Source: Paragonimus westermani
Taxonomy: Eukaryota > Platyhelminthes > Trematoda > Plagiorchiida > Troglotrematidae
Reading direction: 5' to 3'
Assembly: GCA_008508345.1 (NCBI GenBank)
Contig: QNGE01000999.1
Location: forward strand, 116,488-180,487
DNA length: 64,000 bases
Within the stretch, counting starts at the first letter, position 1, and each line of letters starts with the position of its first letter. The notes below the pieces were generated by a model. The model had not been told where the DNA came from. It did not search any database and saw nothing but the letters and a program-made list of their open reading frames with translations. Both the position numbers and the translations under genes were made by a program. Shown here piece after piece: positions 36,141-46,355 of the stretch.

Positions 36141-38321
36141 CTGTAGAAAAGTACAATCTGTAGTGGGAGGTAAAACCAAGATGGATTAAAATTTCATGAT
36201 TAGTTTTAAGATCTGTGCGGTTTTTCAGATGTTAACTCGTGGTAGTTAACAAATTCAATCTTATAAAAGAATCAAATAAGTTCTTAAGTTTTAGCATGAA
36301 TAATTTTTGAAGGCTCTCTTAGAAAAGTTCAGGTGTGCTACTGTACAAGGCGGCTGATGGTCATCTATGATTCAGTGAATGGTTAACGCGGAGGTTTTCA
36401 AACAGCGATTTCACCGCAAACTTTCTCAAGGTTACCCGACCCTCCAAGTTTTTTATGGAAGTTCCTTTCGTTCGTAAGGCGCGTTTATACCCTTAGTATA
36501 TCACCATTGAAGGGGGTTAATCACTTACAGCTATGTAATACGAATGGTTATGATTTTTGCATCAGAAGCATAAGTTGAAAGAAATGTGTTTACGGCCATG
36601 TAAAGTAGTTTCCTGGTAAGTAACCACGGATTTAAAAGCCCCTCAGTTTCGGTGTTCTCAATCCATTCCTACAATTCACAGTTTAAACCAAACTGTGAAA
36701 GATTCGCGCTTGGTTTGGAAATTCTAAAATAAGACGATTGTAAAACTTATAAGTTTTTTCCTTGAATTTAGTCATAATCTAAGAAAATAAAGCGCACGGC
36801 AGCAAATAATGAAACTTGGGATAATCCCTAGCAAATCTGGGAAAATAGTATGTCACAACATTCGGCAAGTAATCAACAAAGACGACTCTACTTTGCGTTA
36901 AGACATAAAACCAGCATATGACTTTGTTTCCCTTCCATGCACTCGACCAATTTGCCGATTACAATAAACGTGGTTGAATCCACAGTGTGCCAAAACGATA
37001 GCAAGGACTATCAACATTCATTGGCCGGCCCAAGCTTGACATGAAAAGGGTTCGGTTCTAGCTTTCAGATCAGTACATTTTCACCTACGGGACTCATATT
37101 TTTCGGGAGAGATCACCTGGGGTACCTAGAATAAATATGGAGGACCCTATTGTCTATCGATTGTCAACTGTGTCCACACATTCCCCAGTTCGCCTGGCTA
37201 AGCTTCTCAAAGTGACGGCCTCCGCTATTTTGACAGCAAAAGAAACGGCGCGACCAATATGATTTTACCATGAAAGCGGTAACGTCTCTGTTCTCCTGTA
37301 ACAGCGCGGAGTTGATCCGTCTGCACTGATGATTCTGACAGCGAACTTTCATATCGTATTGCAGATAACCTCCGTTAGGTACTACTGCCTGATCTACTAC
37401 CATGCCTTCGGAGCGCCAGTCTTGGATGCAAGGGCTTTGGCAGTTTTGTACTCTTGGGACCTATTGATTCAAGATGTTTTCAAACATGTTCCGAGAGATT
37501 GGGATCCTTCTTTTAACTCAAAGTTTTCAGCAACCGTCTCCAGAATCCAAACATGTATTTAAGTTTGATGTTAAAGCGTGCGTATTTGCAAAATAAGTCA
37601 CTGTGTTCCACGGTCTGTCATGATAAGAAGGATTTGAATTGGTGGATTCTGATGGTTAGTTATACGGGTAATGTAGAGCGAACGCCGTGCTTGTATACGC
37701 ACTCTACTCTAACCTTCTGTCGATATTCTCTCCGTCTATAGTCCACAACTCTGCTTTGATCCTAACACTACGCTATACATGAACACATAGGAATGGCTAA
37801 CGTCGGCGTTCTTGTGCGTGTTGGTTGTGTGTGTTAGTAAGCGGGTTACTCAGGCGTACTGTACCGATAACGCATGTCATTCTAAGGTAGCCCTCTTGGC
37901 TAAGCACTAATTTTGGGGCGTTTGCTAGTAAGAAGCTCGAGTGCATTTGAATTGAAATTTCGGGTTTAAAATAACTGACCAGCCTCACCGGATTTTTGTT
38001 CAGGAAATGACATCCTACGACCGACCTTATTAGATTCCGCCGGGTTGATAAGATACTGATCTGAACAGATTCTTTACAGACTTCAATCCACATCAAACTA
38101 GCCCTACTCCAAAACGTATTGCAGTTAATATGCTTTTTTTGTTGGATCTGTTGTAAAAATGCTGTTCATGTAACGTGACATTGGTTTTGTCTGTAATCTT
38201 TGAAAATTACTGATACTACCAGGACTGCCCCGAAAGAAGCGTTCCCAGCTCAATGACTGTTAACCAAGCGCCTGAAGACGCAAAATAGAGATGTAGTGTG
38301 TAATTTCATAACTTCACTCAC
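36141..38321 (-). other. Intron of EPS8-like gene
   Basis: A 2.2-kb intron interrupting a codon after its first base. No recognised features; ORFs at 37164-37403 and 37797-38096 (minus) lack motifs. Confidence 0.55.
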
Positions 38322-38388
38322 CTGCCCCCAGCGCGTTCAACATTTGAGCGGAACTCTTGAGCTTCGACAGTGTCGACCTTTGCATTTT
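38322..38388 (-). CDS. EPS8: EPS8-like adaptor, small linker exon before SH3
   Basis: A 67-nt exon with acceptor CCACATCAG and a near-consensus donor GGCAG|GTGAGT. It enters in phase 0, as left by the 48244-48337 exon, and leaves one base into a codon, as required by the 36082-36140 exon (G plus TT, Val). The translation KMQRSTLSKLKSSAQMLNAL is basic and helical and corresponds in position to the linker between the central EPS8 region and the SH3. There is no diagnostic motif; the support is splice quality plus phase on both sides, so another exon could still lie between it and its neighbours. Confidence 0.6.
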
Positions 38389-39228
38389 CTGATGTGGCTT
38401 TCGGTGTATAAACAAGACAAAATGTGGGAACAACGTTACTTTGGAAGAACCATTAATTTGAAGAGATCTGGTTCAAGATGATAACTGCTTAATATGCTGG
38501 TGATACCTTTTTCGTATGTATTCAAGTAACACTGACTAAGTTTGTTTACAAATGTTACATTCATGGCCAGAAAGCATAAATTTCTAAGGGAAAACTTGTG
38601 ACATTTTCTACACAGAAGCTTGTTCAGTATGTTCAGCTGCGTATTCTGTATTGGGAAACAAATTTACAGGATTGTCCCCCTTATTAAAAGAGGTAGTTGC
38701 CATATCCTGAAGCAGTGCAGAGACTGACCAACGAACAATCCTGAGGCTCAAGAAACCCTTCATCTCAACAGGTAGTGGATGTCTGGTGAACCATAGGTAG
38801 TTTCGACGATACCTGTTCCTCACTTTCAAAATTGTCCATAAACTGTTCTATCTTCTACCAATACTCCTCCACCTAAGCAAACCTTGAACTTAGGGAATTA
38901 CTCAACGAAGCTAGAGTATCGAATGTGCAAAACAATGTGTAGACAAAACGTATTTGCGGTTAAAACCTGACCGTATTGAAATGCGGGGATCAAATCCAAG
39001 GTCATACATGAAGGAAAACTCAAACCACAACTCTATTGGCATCTTGTTCACCCACTTATACAAATGAACAAATGCAGATTTTTGCCTCAGTATAATTGAG
39101 CATTTGACGCAGATATGTGCACAGCAATAAGTCCCTACACATATCCTTTTTAATCACACTTGTTTAACTTATAGTACGGAATCTGGAGACGTTAGGTAAA
39201 TGGATTCCCAACTCCAATACCCATGAGT

Positions 39229-39549
39229 CTATACGTAATTCCAGTAAGTCACAAACACAATATCTGAAACAGAGTAGTCCTTCACATTATTCCAGTTGGT
39301 CGCTCCGTCGTACTTTGGGTGACATCTAGGTTGAGCTGATACTGACGAAGATACCTGCTGAACTCGGACAGTGGATTTCACGTTTTCCGTGTAGGGGCAG
39401 TAGATGTACAGGTAGAAATCATTCTGAGCTTGCTCCAAGCATCCATCTAAACCGCTCAAGTCACAAAGTATGGTAGGAGAATGTGGTGGAAATCTCGATT
39501 CACCGATTATCCAAACCCCGACACAACAGAAGATCTGACAAACGGTCAA
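39229..39549 (-). other. Unassigned open frame, possibly an exon
   Basis: The minus-strand frame is open for 106 codons or slightly more upstream. It starts with a hydrophobic stretch (LTVCQIFCCVGVW) and continues with a balanced composition (DLSGLDGCLEQAQNDFYLYI). A good donor, CAG|GTATCT, occurs inside after VRVQQ. There is no ATG start and no family match that I know. It may be chance, a dead gene or an exon of a nested gene. Confidence 0.2.
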
Positions 39550-40068
39550 TCCAAATATCGCGTTAAAGATACAACGTCAGGATTGGACGAACAGTCTCAG
39601 GGTTGTGCCTTCCGTTATTCGCCAATTCATCTGTCCCGTGTTCCGCCAATTGACATATAGTTTATGATGTTGCGTGTGCTAATGAGATCAGCCAACGGGA
39701 GGCTGTGATTTCCCTAATACTGTTGTACATCAATACATTCGGCGTCCCAATTCATGAATAACAATTGCTTACTGCTACCAGTATCAGGTCTTCTCCTTAG
39801 TGCTTGCGTTGGAGGTTTCAATTCACGTACGATTCCTAGGGCTATTTGAAGTCCCTAATTCTGAGTATCACAGAGAACCACTTCTTATAAGCATATCAGT
39901 GTGTTTGCAGAACAGTGTGTTTGTAGAACAGAAAAATAACAGAAACCGGTTTAATGAACGAATCTCTTGTCATCAGCTGTGTTTTTCACAGTACTTGCCC
40001 ACCAATCGTGAGATGTTTCAAAAGTAGTGCACTCTGATGTTGTTGTGGTGTAGTCCGAGAGGCCGCCT

Positions 40069-40085
40069 TGTGTGTGTGTGTGTGT
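40069..40085 (+). repeat. (TG)n microsatellite
   Basis: About eight TG units in a GT-rich tract (40.04-40.45 kb) upstream of the Penelope-like element. Confidence 0.85.
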
Positions 40086-41197
40086 ATATTGCAGCTTGAC
40101 CTATTCCACTACTTTGGCGTGGTGATCAAGCTTGTATGCTGTTTTGTTTCGACGAAATATGCTGACTAGTACTTCGGTATTTGCACGTTCAACTATGTCA
40201 GACTGGCCAGAGGGGGGCAGCTAGACAAAATGCAGTTATGCTGATTGTGGATGATGCCAGGGTATTGTGTTTTGGTTTTACTTGATATGTGTTTTTGACT
40301 GGTCTGGTTTTGTGTGGTTGCGACTTCTTTGCCTCTACAATGGTGTGTCTGAATAGTATGTCTTGTGTTGTGTCCTATGTATGTCTTATGTCAGCATGTT
40401 GAATTTATGGGTGTGTAGCTCTCGAGCCTGTGGGCAGCTATTGCAATTTGATTGTTGCTGGCGGTCGAAGATTTTGCGTTTGTGTGTCACCCACTGCCTC
40501 GTGGTACAGGCTTTTTAGATAAAAGCTTTGGTTGAGGGTTCTGTGGTCGGCTGTCCGCCACTATCCGGTCGGCACCGGTTATTGACCGACTGTACAGTCT
40601 GGGTAACTTGAAACCTCGAGTTGGGTGTAACTCAACAGCCTGATCAGGAGACCTCGGACCTCACGACATGGGTTCAGTCAAGGAGAACGGTGATCTTTTG
40701 CTCTACCTGTGTGCTACTTTCGAGTTGACAATCACAAACACCGGACTCTAGTTGGGTGTGAGCGAAATCGCTGCGTGGACTCACGTACGAAGCAGTCACT
40801 ATCATTCGCTTGATTACACGATTGTGCGACAGTGCAACATTTGTGATGCGCGGCGATGGATGTAGCACAGATGATAGGCTGATCAGAACCAAACTGTTCA
40901 TACATGTATGCAAGACTTCTACATTTACTTTACGTCACTTTCGTCAGTGGATTGTATGGTGAACACTTTTTCTGTATTCTTTCAGTCCAACCTTGCATTT
41001 TGTGTTTCCTCCATACCCCCTCTGGAGAACACTAAAATGTGCTCCCATACTGAAACAACTCTCGAGTTGTGTTTTCAATATTTTTCTTGCCAGTTTAGAC
41101 TCTACCATCGAAATCCCTCTTTGTTTAATTTCTGAGCGATGAAGACTTCAGTTTCGAGCTAGCCTATCAATTGGCTAACCAGCATTAGCCGGCTGGA
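40086..41197. other. GT-rich stretch upstream of Penelope-like element, no gene
   Basis: Base use differs from the surroundings: GT-rich to about 40.65 kb, then balanced. A 6-bp stem GGCTAA / TTAGCC with a CCAGCA loop lies just before the element (about 41173-41190). It could be part of an upstream retroelement copy, but no coding relic was found. Confidence 0.35.
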
Positions 41198-41233
41198 CAT
41201 AAAAGCTTCATTCACACATCTCCTGGTCTTATT
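41198..41233 (+). repeat. Left flanking direct repeat of Penelope-like element
   Basis: CATAAAAGCTTCATTCACAC followed by a TCTCCTGGTCTTATT block, repeated with one mismatch at 43143-43178. It runs into a GTCTT-rich simple stretch (to about 41253). Confidence 0.9.
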
Positions 41234-41255
41234 GTCTTGTCTTATTGTCTTGTCC

Positions 41256-42905
41256 ATGATAACTGTCATCCGTCCCTTATCGGCAGACTACGTAGAGAAA
41301 GCAAAACAACTGCTCAACGACAAAACCACCTACCGCGTACTCAATGCTGATCTCACCAAAAAACTGGCCAACAAAATCAACAGCGCACTAAAACAGCTAG
41401 AGGATTCGCACGAGATAAGCAAACAGGAGCATTGGAAAGTGCAGTCGAAAGATGCAACCACTGCTCAATTCTACGGACTACCAAAAATACACAAAGATGG
41501 TATCTCACTACGACCAATTGTATCTCTACCGGGCACACCAACCTACAATTTGGCCAAAGACCTATTCAAACGGCTACGATATCTCGTCGACGGATCAGAA
41601 CATTCCATCAGCAATGCTGTACAATTCTTGAACAAACTAAAACACGTGAGGATAGAAGAAGACGAAACAATGATTTCGTTCGATGTCACAGCACTCTTCA
41701 CATCCATTGACCTCACCCTAGCCAAAGAGACGTTGCGAAAGCTGTTAGAAGAAAATCCCCGACCGAATGAATCATTGAAACCGGAGAGCATATGCAATCT
41801 CATGGAGCTATGTTTGTCGACGTACTTCAAATTCAATGGCCAAATCTACCAACAACTTAAAGGAACTCCAATGGGTTCGCCCATATCCGGATTTATCGCA
41901 GAGGCTGTCATGCAGAGGTTAGAGAACATCGCGCTACCAAAGATCAAACCGAAACTCTGGGTACGATATGTTGACGATACATTCGTAATCCTCAAACGCT
42001 CAATGATTGAGGACACACACAGACTGCTGAACAACGTTTTCAACGATATTAAATTTACGATGGAGACGGAAACCGACAATCAACTACCGTTCCTAGATGT
42101 ACTAATCAACCGCAAACCTGATGGAACACTGGAGACCTCAGTTTATCGGAAAGAAACACACACAGACCAACTCCTTAGTTTCCGCAGCAACCACCCAGTC
42201 TGCCACAAGAGAAGCTGCATTCGAACCCTGTTCAAACGAGCTGAAACACACTGCAGCACCGCAGAGCTCCGGAGAAAAGAAGAAAACTATCTATACCGAG
42301 TATTTTTTCGCAACGGATACCCGCGAAACTTTATCAGACGGAGTCTACTACAAAAAAACAGAAAGCTCAACTCCAATGACCCACCAACAAAACGAATTGC
42401 ACTACCATACATCAAAACCGTATCAGAAATTACCGCCAGACTACTGAGAACACATGGTATCACGCTAGCACACAAGCCAACAGCAACATTACGAAAGATA
42501 CTATCAAAACCAAAAGAACAACCCAAACCCGCTGACAGAAGAAATGTCATCTACAAAATCCAATGCAATGACTGCAGACAACACTACGTCGGCCAAACCG
42601 GACGGAAATTATCAACACGAATACATGAACACGAACTGGCCATCAAGAGACACGATCAACTTTCCCTGATCTCCGTCCACGAGGATGAAACTGGACACAC
42701 CTTCAACTTGAACACCGCAGAAATCCTTACCGAGGCCAATACCAAACATGCAAGAGAATTTCTCGAAGCCTGGTATTCATCAACCGGTTCAATAAACAAA
42801 CACATCGAGCTAGACAAAATCTACGAGCCAATGCGAATCAAGGATTTGAGGAGACGTGAACGCCATCGAGCCCAACTACCGGTAAACCCAAACAGAGCAA
42901 CTTGA
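41256..42905 (+). CDS. Penelope-like reverse transcriptase with GIY-YIG endonuclease
   Basis: A 549-codon ORF from the ATG at 41256 (the frame is open a little further upstream) to TGA. The reverse transcriptase spans about residues 1-330: FYGLPKIHKDG and RPIVSLPGTP (fingers), motif A FDVTALFTSI with Asp143, motif B GTPMGSPIS around Met206, motif C YVDD at 238-241, then LPFLDVLI, VYRKETH and FRSNHPVCHKRS, the usual Penelope order. The GIY-YIG nuclease follows at about 430-510: VIYKI (I432-Y433), YVGQTGR (Y444-G446, Arg450), and Glu501 or Glu504 in AREFLEAWYS. All key residues are present. A full-length relative would carry some 150-200 more N-terminal residues, so this copy is 5' truncated. 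The reaction is target-primed reverse transcription of the element RNA, with nicking by the nuclease (family knowledge). Confidence 0.85.
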   Translation: MITVIRPLSADYVEKAKQLLNDKTTYRVLNADLTKKLANKINSALKQLEDSHEISKQEHWKVQSKDATTAQFYGLPKIHKDGISLRPIVSLPGTPTYNLAKDLFKRLRYLVDGSEHSISNAVQFLNKLKHVRIEEDETMISFDVTALFTSIDLTLAKETLRKLLEENPRPNESLKPESICNLMELCLSTYFKFNGQIYQQLKGTPMGSPISGFIAEAVMQRLENIALPKIKPKLWVRYVDDTFVILKRSMIEDTHRLLNNVFNDIKFTMETETDNQLPFLDVLINRKPDGTLETSVYRKETHTDQLLSFRSNHPVCHKRSCIRTLFKRAETHCSTAELRRKEENYLYRVFFRNGYPRNFIRRSLLQKNRKLNSNDPPTKRIALPYIKTVSEITARLLRTHGITLAHKPTATLRKILSKPKEQPKPADRRNVIYKIQCNDCRQHYVGQTGRKLSTRIHEHELAIKRHDQLSLISVHEDETGHTFNLNTAEILTEANTKHAREFLEAWYSSTGSINKHIELDKIYEPMRIKDLRRRERHRAQLPVNPNRAT

Positions 42906-43009
42906 ACTGATAAGACAAAAAAAGTCAACCAATGGTGGGTCGGACCAGAGGTCAAATACGACGGAAAGCGACCAACCAGAATCCAGGCTAGTAGGTCAAC
43001 TGACTATCC

Positions 43010-43017
43010 TATATAAG
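43010..43017 (+). promoter_or_regulatory. TATA-like box in the 3' region of Penelope-like element
   Basis: TATATAAG followed by GCAGGCATCGATC, 105 bases after the ORF stop and 61 bases before the hammerhead-like core. In Penelope-like elements the repeated terminal region carries the promoter of the next tandem copy, so a TATA box here is plausible. Confidence 0.35.
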
Positions 43018-43070
43018 AGCAGGCATCGATCAATCTTCACATTTAAAATATACGCTGAAACACTTACGCA

Positions 43071-43101
43071 CTGATGATGTCACCTCGCCTGGTGATGAAA
43101 C
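43071..43101 (+). ncRNA. Hammerhead-ribozyme-like core in Penelope-like element
   Basis: CTGATGA (43071-43077) is followed by a 6-bp stem GTCACC / GGTGAT (43079-43084 with 43091-43096, one G-T pair, loop TCGCCT), then GAAAC (43097-43101). This is the order C-U-G-A-N-G-A, stem II, G-A-A-A of the hammerhead core, and Penelope-like elements are known to encode such ribozymes. Weak points: one extra T sits between CTGATGA and stem II, and the short stem III with its N-U-H cleavage site is not clear in CGTTTGCAACC. It may be inactive or need a partner strand from a tandem copy. Confidence 0.4.
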
Positions 43102-43142
43102 GTTTGCAACCTAAATGCCAAGCTCGGCGAACATATCAATAC

Positions 43143-43178
43143 CATAAAAGCTTCATTCACACGTCTCCTGGTCTTATT
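43143..43178 (+). repeat. Right flanking direct repeat of Penelope-like element
   Basis: Matches 41198-41233 at 35 of 36 bases. It lies 42 bases after the hammerhead-like GAAAC. Sequence after it does not match that after the left copy. Confidence 0.9.
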
Positions 43179-44577
43179 CCTTCGGGTTTACGCTGGATAC
43201 GTGGTGGGTTGATGGAACTACAAATGGTTCCGCGCAGGCCACTTGTAGTGACTGTTAGGCGCAGGCACCTTTTTGGCTTCGGTCACTGCGACAGTCCAAC
43301 ACAACGAATGCCGCTAGCCGTGTATGGCAGACGTCTAGCCCATGACTGTCTGTCTCTACACAATTGAGCACTAAATAGTCCAGCGGCTCAGCGTTTTATA
43401 CTCTACGCAGTCACCCAAAATGTTGTAACATAGGCAAGGCCACCTACTTGAAGTGCTTACCAGGTCAGCGGGAACTGATTTGGAAGTCATTGGTAGAAGT
43501 CTGTTTTATTTACTTTAAAGGTTCTCAATGACGAATTAGTAGTTTACTGAACTGCAGTCCAAATGTGTCAATACAATAGGCAGAAACTGCGTTCGCATAG
43601 GAACAAAGCGTCCACAGTGATTTCCAATGAATCGTATGCTTCAATTTGTGAAAGCGCCCGAGGGTAGTGAAATTGTCGCGCGATATTGAGCAAGCCAAAC
43701 AAACTACATTCATCGTTCGTGAAATTCTCCGCATCCCCATAAGCCCCCACAAGTTCAAACATCTGGTATAACGATTTGTCACACAAGTGACATGAATGTA
43801 CTAGTGTTTTCATGTAAACGCTTAGTTTATAACTGATGGTCTTTTAATTCGTAATCGTACTGTACCTCAGTGTTTTGGTTTACACGTAGTATATCTGTTC
43901 GCTGGCGTTTGCAATGACGAACACCTGAATAACCCACTTCGACTTTTATGACAGTGTCTTGAGGCATGCGCTCCAGTGGTTCATGTGGGTGAAGGAATTG
44001 TGCGGACTGGAACCGGATCTCATGCATCACAGGTTACAAAGCAGATATAATTAACTCCTTGAAAGCGTTGCTACGTAACCGGGACTTTTAATTTCCTGAC
44101 AATTCTTCAGAATTGATGTCACGTAATAATCACGCACCATTCCAGTTGGTTCAAACAGTTAGAATGCTTTCCGTTATGCCTCCGTTGTGTTGACTATTTT
44201 TGCGTTTTCCGGCCACATATCGTACATATTAAGATATTTTATTCCCACGACTAAACACAGCAAACAAAGTGTAAACTTCGCTCTATGCCTGCCGTTCCAC
44301 ATACGTTACCCAGCCACCACATTTTTCGAAATTCGTTCCGTCTGAAATGATGTGCAGGTTTTTTGGGTTTGGTACAGTTCAGATGATCAAAAAATCAGTT
44401 TCCAAACCGGATTGCAATCGCTTGGAAACGGCGTAGAAGGGAAACGACAAAAATGTATGGCCATTGTACAACCGAGCTGAAATGTCGACCCAGTGTCTTG
44501 AGAACCGGATACAAGCCATCACCTTGCCAAACTTCGAGTTATCAGACTATTTCGCTGGTGGTTTGAGAGGGAGCTCC

Positions 44578-44934
44578 TTATCGCGTAACTAAGCTCCGTG
44601 TGACTAGTACATAATTTAACATGCTATCTATTTTTGTGATGCCACGAGAGTTCGGACAGACCATCTGAATAAAAGGGAACATTTTAAGACCCAGTGGATG
44701 CAGTTGGGTACCTAGGGGGGGGAAGATAAAAGATCCTAAAGGTTTGAAAATGTTGCCATACCTTGCTTGATAAGGCAAGGTGTTAAAAAAGTGAGTGAAA
44801 TAAGGTGCACTTACATCGAACTGAACAAAATGAAACGGACAGCATGGTACAACAAACGGAATTAAAAGTGGTGCCTCAGTAACAACTATGAAACAGACGG
44901 TAAATAAAACTATGTAAGCGCTGGACGATTTCAT
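44578..44934 (-). CDS. Possible small secreted protein, intronic
   Basis: A complete 118-codon frame on the minus strand with a true ATG at 44934-44932. Residues 1-21 (MKSSSAYIVLFTVCFIVVTEA) form a textbook signal peptide: Lys near the start, a hydrophobic core and a likely cut after TEA or close by. A Pro/Phe-rich region with a CC pair follows, then a short repeat with PLG every 6-8 residues (KPLGSFIF, PPLGTQLH, PLGLKMFP). An alternative reading is a signal-peptide exon ending at FVQFD, since GTAAGTG follows directly and a pyrimidine-rich tract ending in CAAG lies about 50 bases later; both readings share the first exon. It is nested in the EPS8-like intron on the same strand, about 1.4 kb from the Penelope-like element. 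I do not recognise the family. A chance ORF cannot be excluded. Confidence 0.35.
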   Translation of the reverse strand: MKSSSAYIVLFTVCFIVVTEAPLLIPFVVPCCPFHFVQFDVSAPYFTHFFNTLPYQARYGNIFKPLGSFIFPPLGTQLHPLGLKMFPFIQMVCPNSRGITKIDSMLNYVLVTRSLVTR

Positions 44935-46295
44935 TCCACCCAGTGAATGCCAAGTGTAAAACTGAGTATTATGGGCAGAGAGTTATGGCTCTTGGATGTA
45001 ACGGTTACATTTCAAGTTAAACTGTGAGAAAATACTACATGATGATTTTCTGGGAAAAAAACGGTGTGTTTCAGTCGAAACTTTTAGTGAGGATGTCCAC
45101 TAGCGAGTGTTTTCACTCTTCAAAGTGGACGAACTGAGCACAGTGCATGATACTAAAGAAACCGGCTCTTTTACGATTGACGTTACAGCACATCCTGTTG
45201 CCGTACGATTCCACAAAACGAACCGAAATCATTTATTAAGTAGAAACGCTCCAACTCACTCCTCGTGAATCACTAGGGAATAGGGTTTTAGATGGATCAG
45301 TTAACAATCCAAATCTCAATCTCTATGGTAGCATTCGGGGTTTGTTAGCCCGACCAATAAAAGAAACATGTCAAGGTGTGTAGCTAGACACCCGGATTGC
45401 TGAATGATTTGAAGTGAACATGGTGGAACTTTATCAATAATGCACCAGTCTGTCATCGAATGCAAACCGAAACGATGCTGACTTGGGATGGTGCACTAGT
45501 CCGGAGCTTAAGTGAGGAAATAATTTTATGGCGATTGTTTTTCACATTAATTTTTCTGAGTGCAATTTAAGTAAAATACAATCTACGGTTTCGGATTCGA
45601 ATTTGTTCGGATGTAGCAAAACAGAATTGCCATTGGTTTTATATTACAAAAGATACAACCAACAGTTGAGTGGCTACATAATTTTGCCTTGAGGTTCGTG
45701 TCTGATTTTGTTGTTACTAAACTGAATAAAGCGAACCTTTAGTTAAATAAACAGCTCTCATAAAGTTTTGTTATATAAATCGTCGGTTAGATCGCGGCGA
45801 GTACAGACACGGTTTAGTGGCATTGACCAAGTAACCCATTATGCCGATCCATTTGTCTATGAGAGAGGGGTAGCTATAAAACAAACAATCGGAAACTTCT
45901 CTATTAGTCGAACAAAACTGGTCTACCAAAACAGTCAAAATTACACTGAAAGCTAACATATTATTGTTTTGGTTGGTAAGAACAGCAACCCAAAATAGAT
46001 TGTAAAAGTATGGTATATTGCCCTAAAATTCAACGTTTTTCTTTGGTTGTTTTCCAAACATGACGACGTCAATTGCCCAATAATAATACGATTAGTTGCA
46101 CGCACTTCTAACCCTGTCCAAGCACATCCGATAGTAAGTTGCAATATGTTCACACCATCCTAATGTGGATTCGAGCTGACCACTAATGAGTGCACAAAAT
46201 GTTTATTGTTATATTGTAGAGTGAAAACCCATAAATCTATACCCTACTACCGGTCTAATGTCTGGTTAGAATCATTGCGTAAATTTAGTCTGAAT

Positions 46296-46355
46296 GAGAA
46301 TCGAATCTACAATCCCTCATTTAACGAGCCAAAGCTCGTAGATGCCTGACTACCA
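46296..46355 (-). repeat. tRNA-like (A-box/B-box) remnant
   Basis: On the minus strand TGGTAGTCAGG (A-box-like) and AGATTCGATTCTC (B-box-like) are spaced as in a tRNA. Between them ACGAGC / GCTCGT forms a perfect 6-bp hairpin with a TTTG loop where the anticodon arm would be. The acceptor stem does not pair. It is either a tRNA pseudogene or the head of another SINE, distinct from copies A-C. Confidence 0.3.

Larger units (their letters stand above)
41198..43178 (+). mobile_element. Penelope-like retroelement with open ORF and flanking direct repeats
   Basis: A unit bounded by two 36-bp direct repeats, 41198-41233 and 43143-43178, that differ at one base (ACACATC versus ACACGTC). Between them are one long ORF, a TATATAAG box (43010) and a hammerhead-like core (43071). 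Penelope-like elements are known for partly tandem copies flanked by pseudo-LTRs carrying such features. The 5' side looks truncated: the ORF begins where other copies already have the DKG-x-x-x-V-V-M block. The element is in antisense orientation within the EPS8-like intron. Its open frame, against four decayed relatives in the same window, suggests recent insertion. Confidence 0.75.

Noticed and set aside
41543..42550. Several minus-strand ORFs of 77-97 codons.
   Set aside because: All are shadows of the Penelope-like RT/GIY-YIG ORF on the plus strand.
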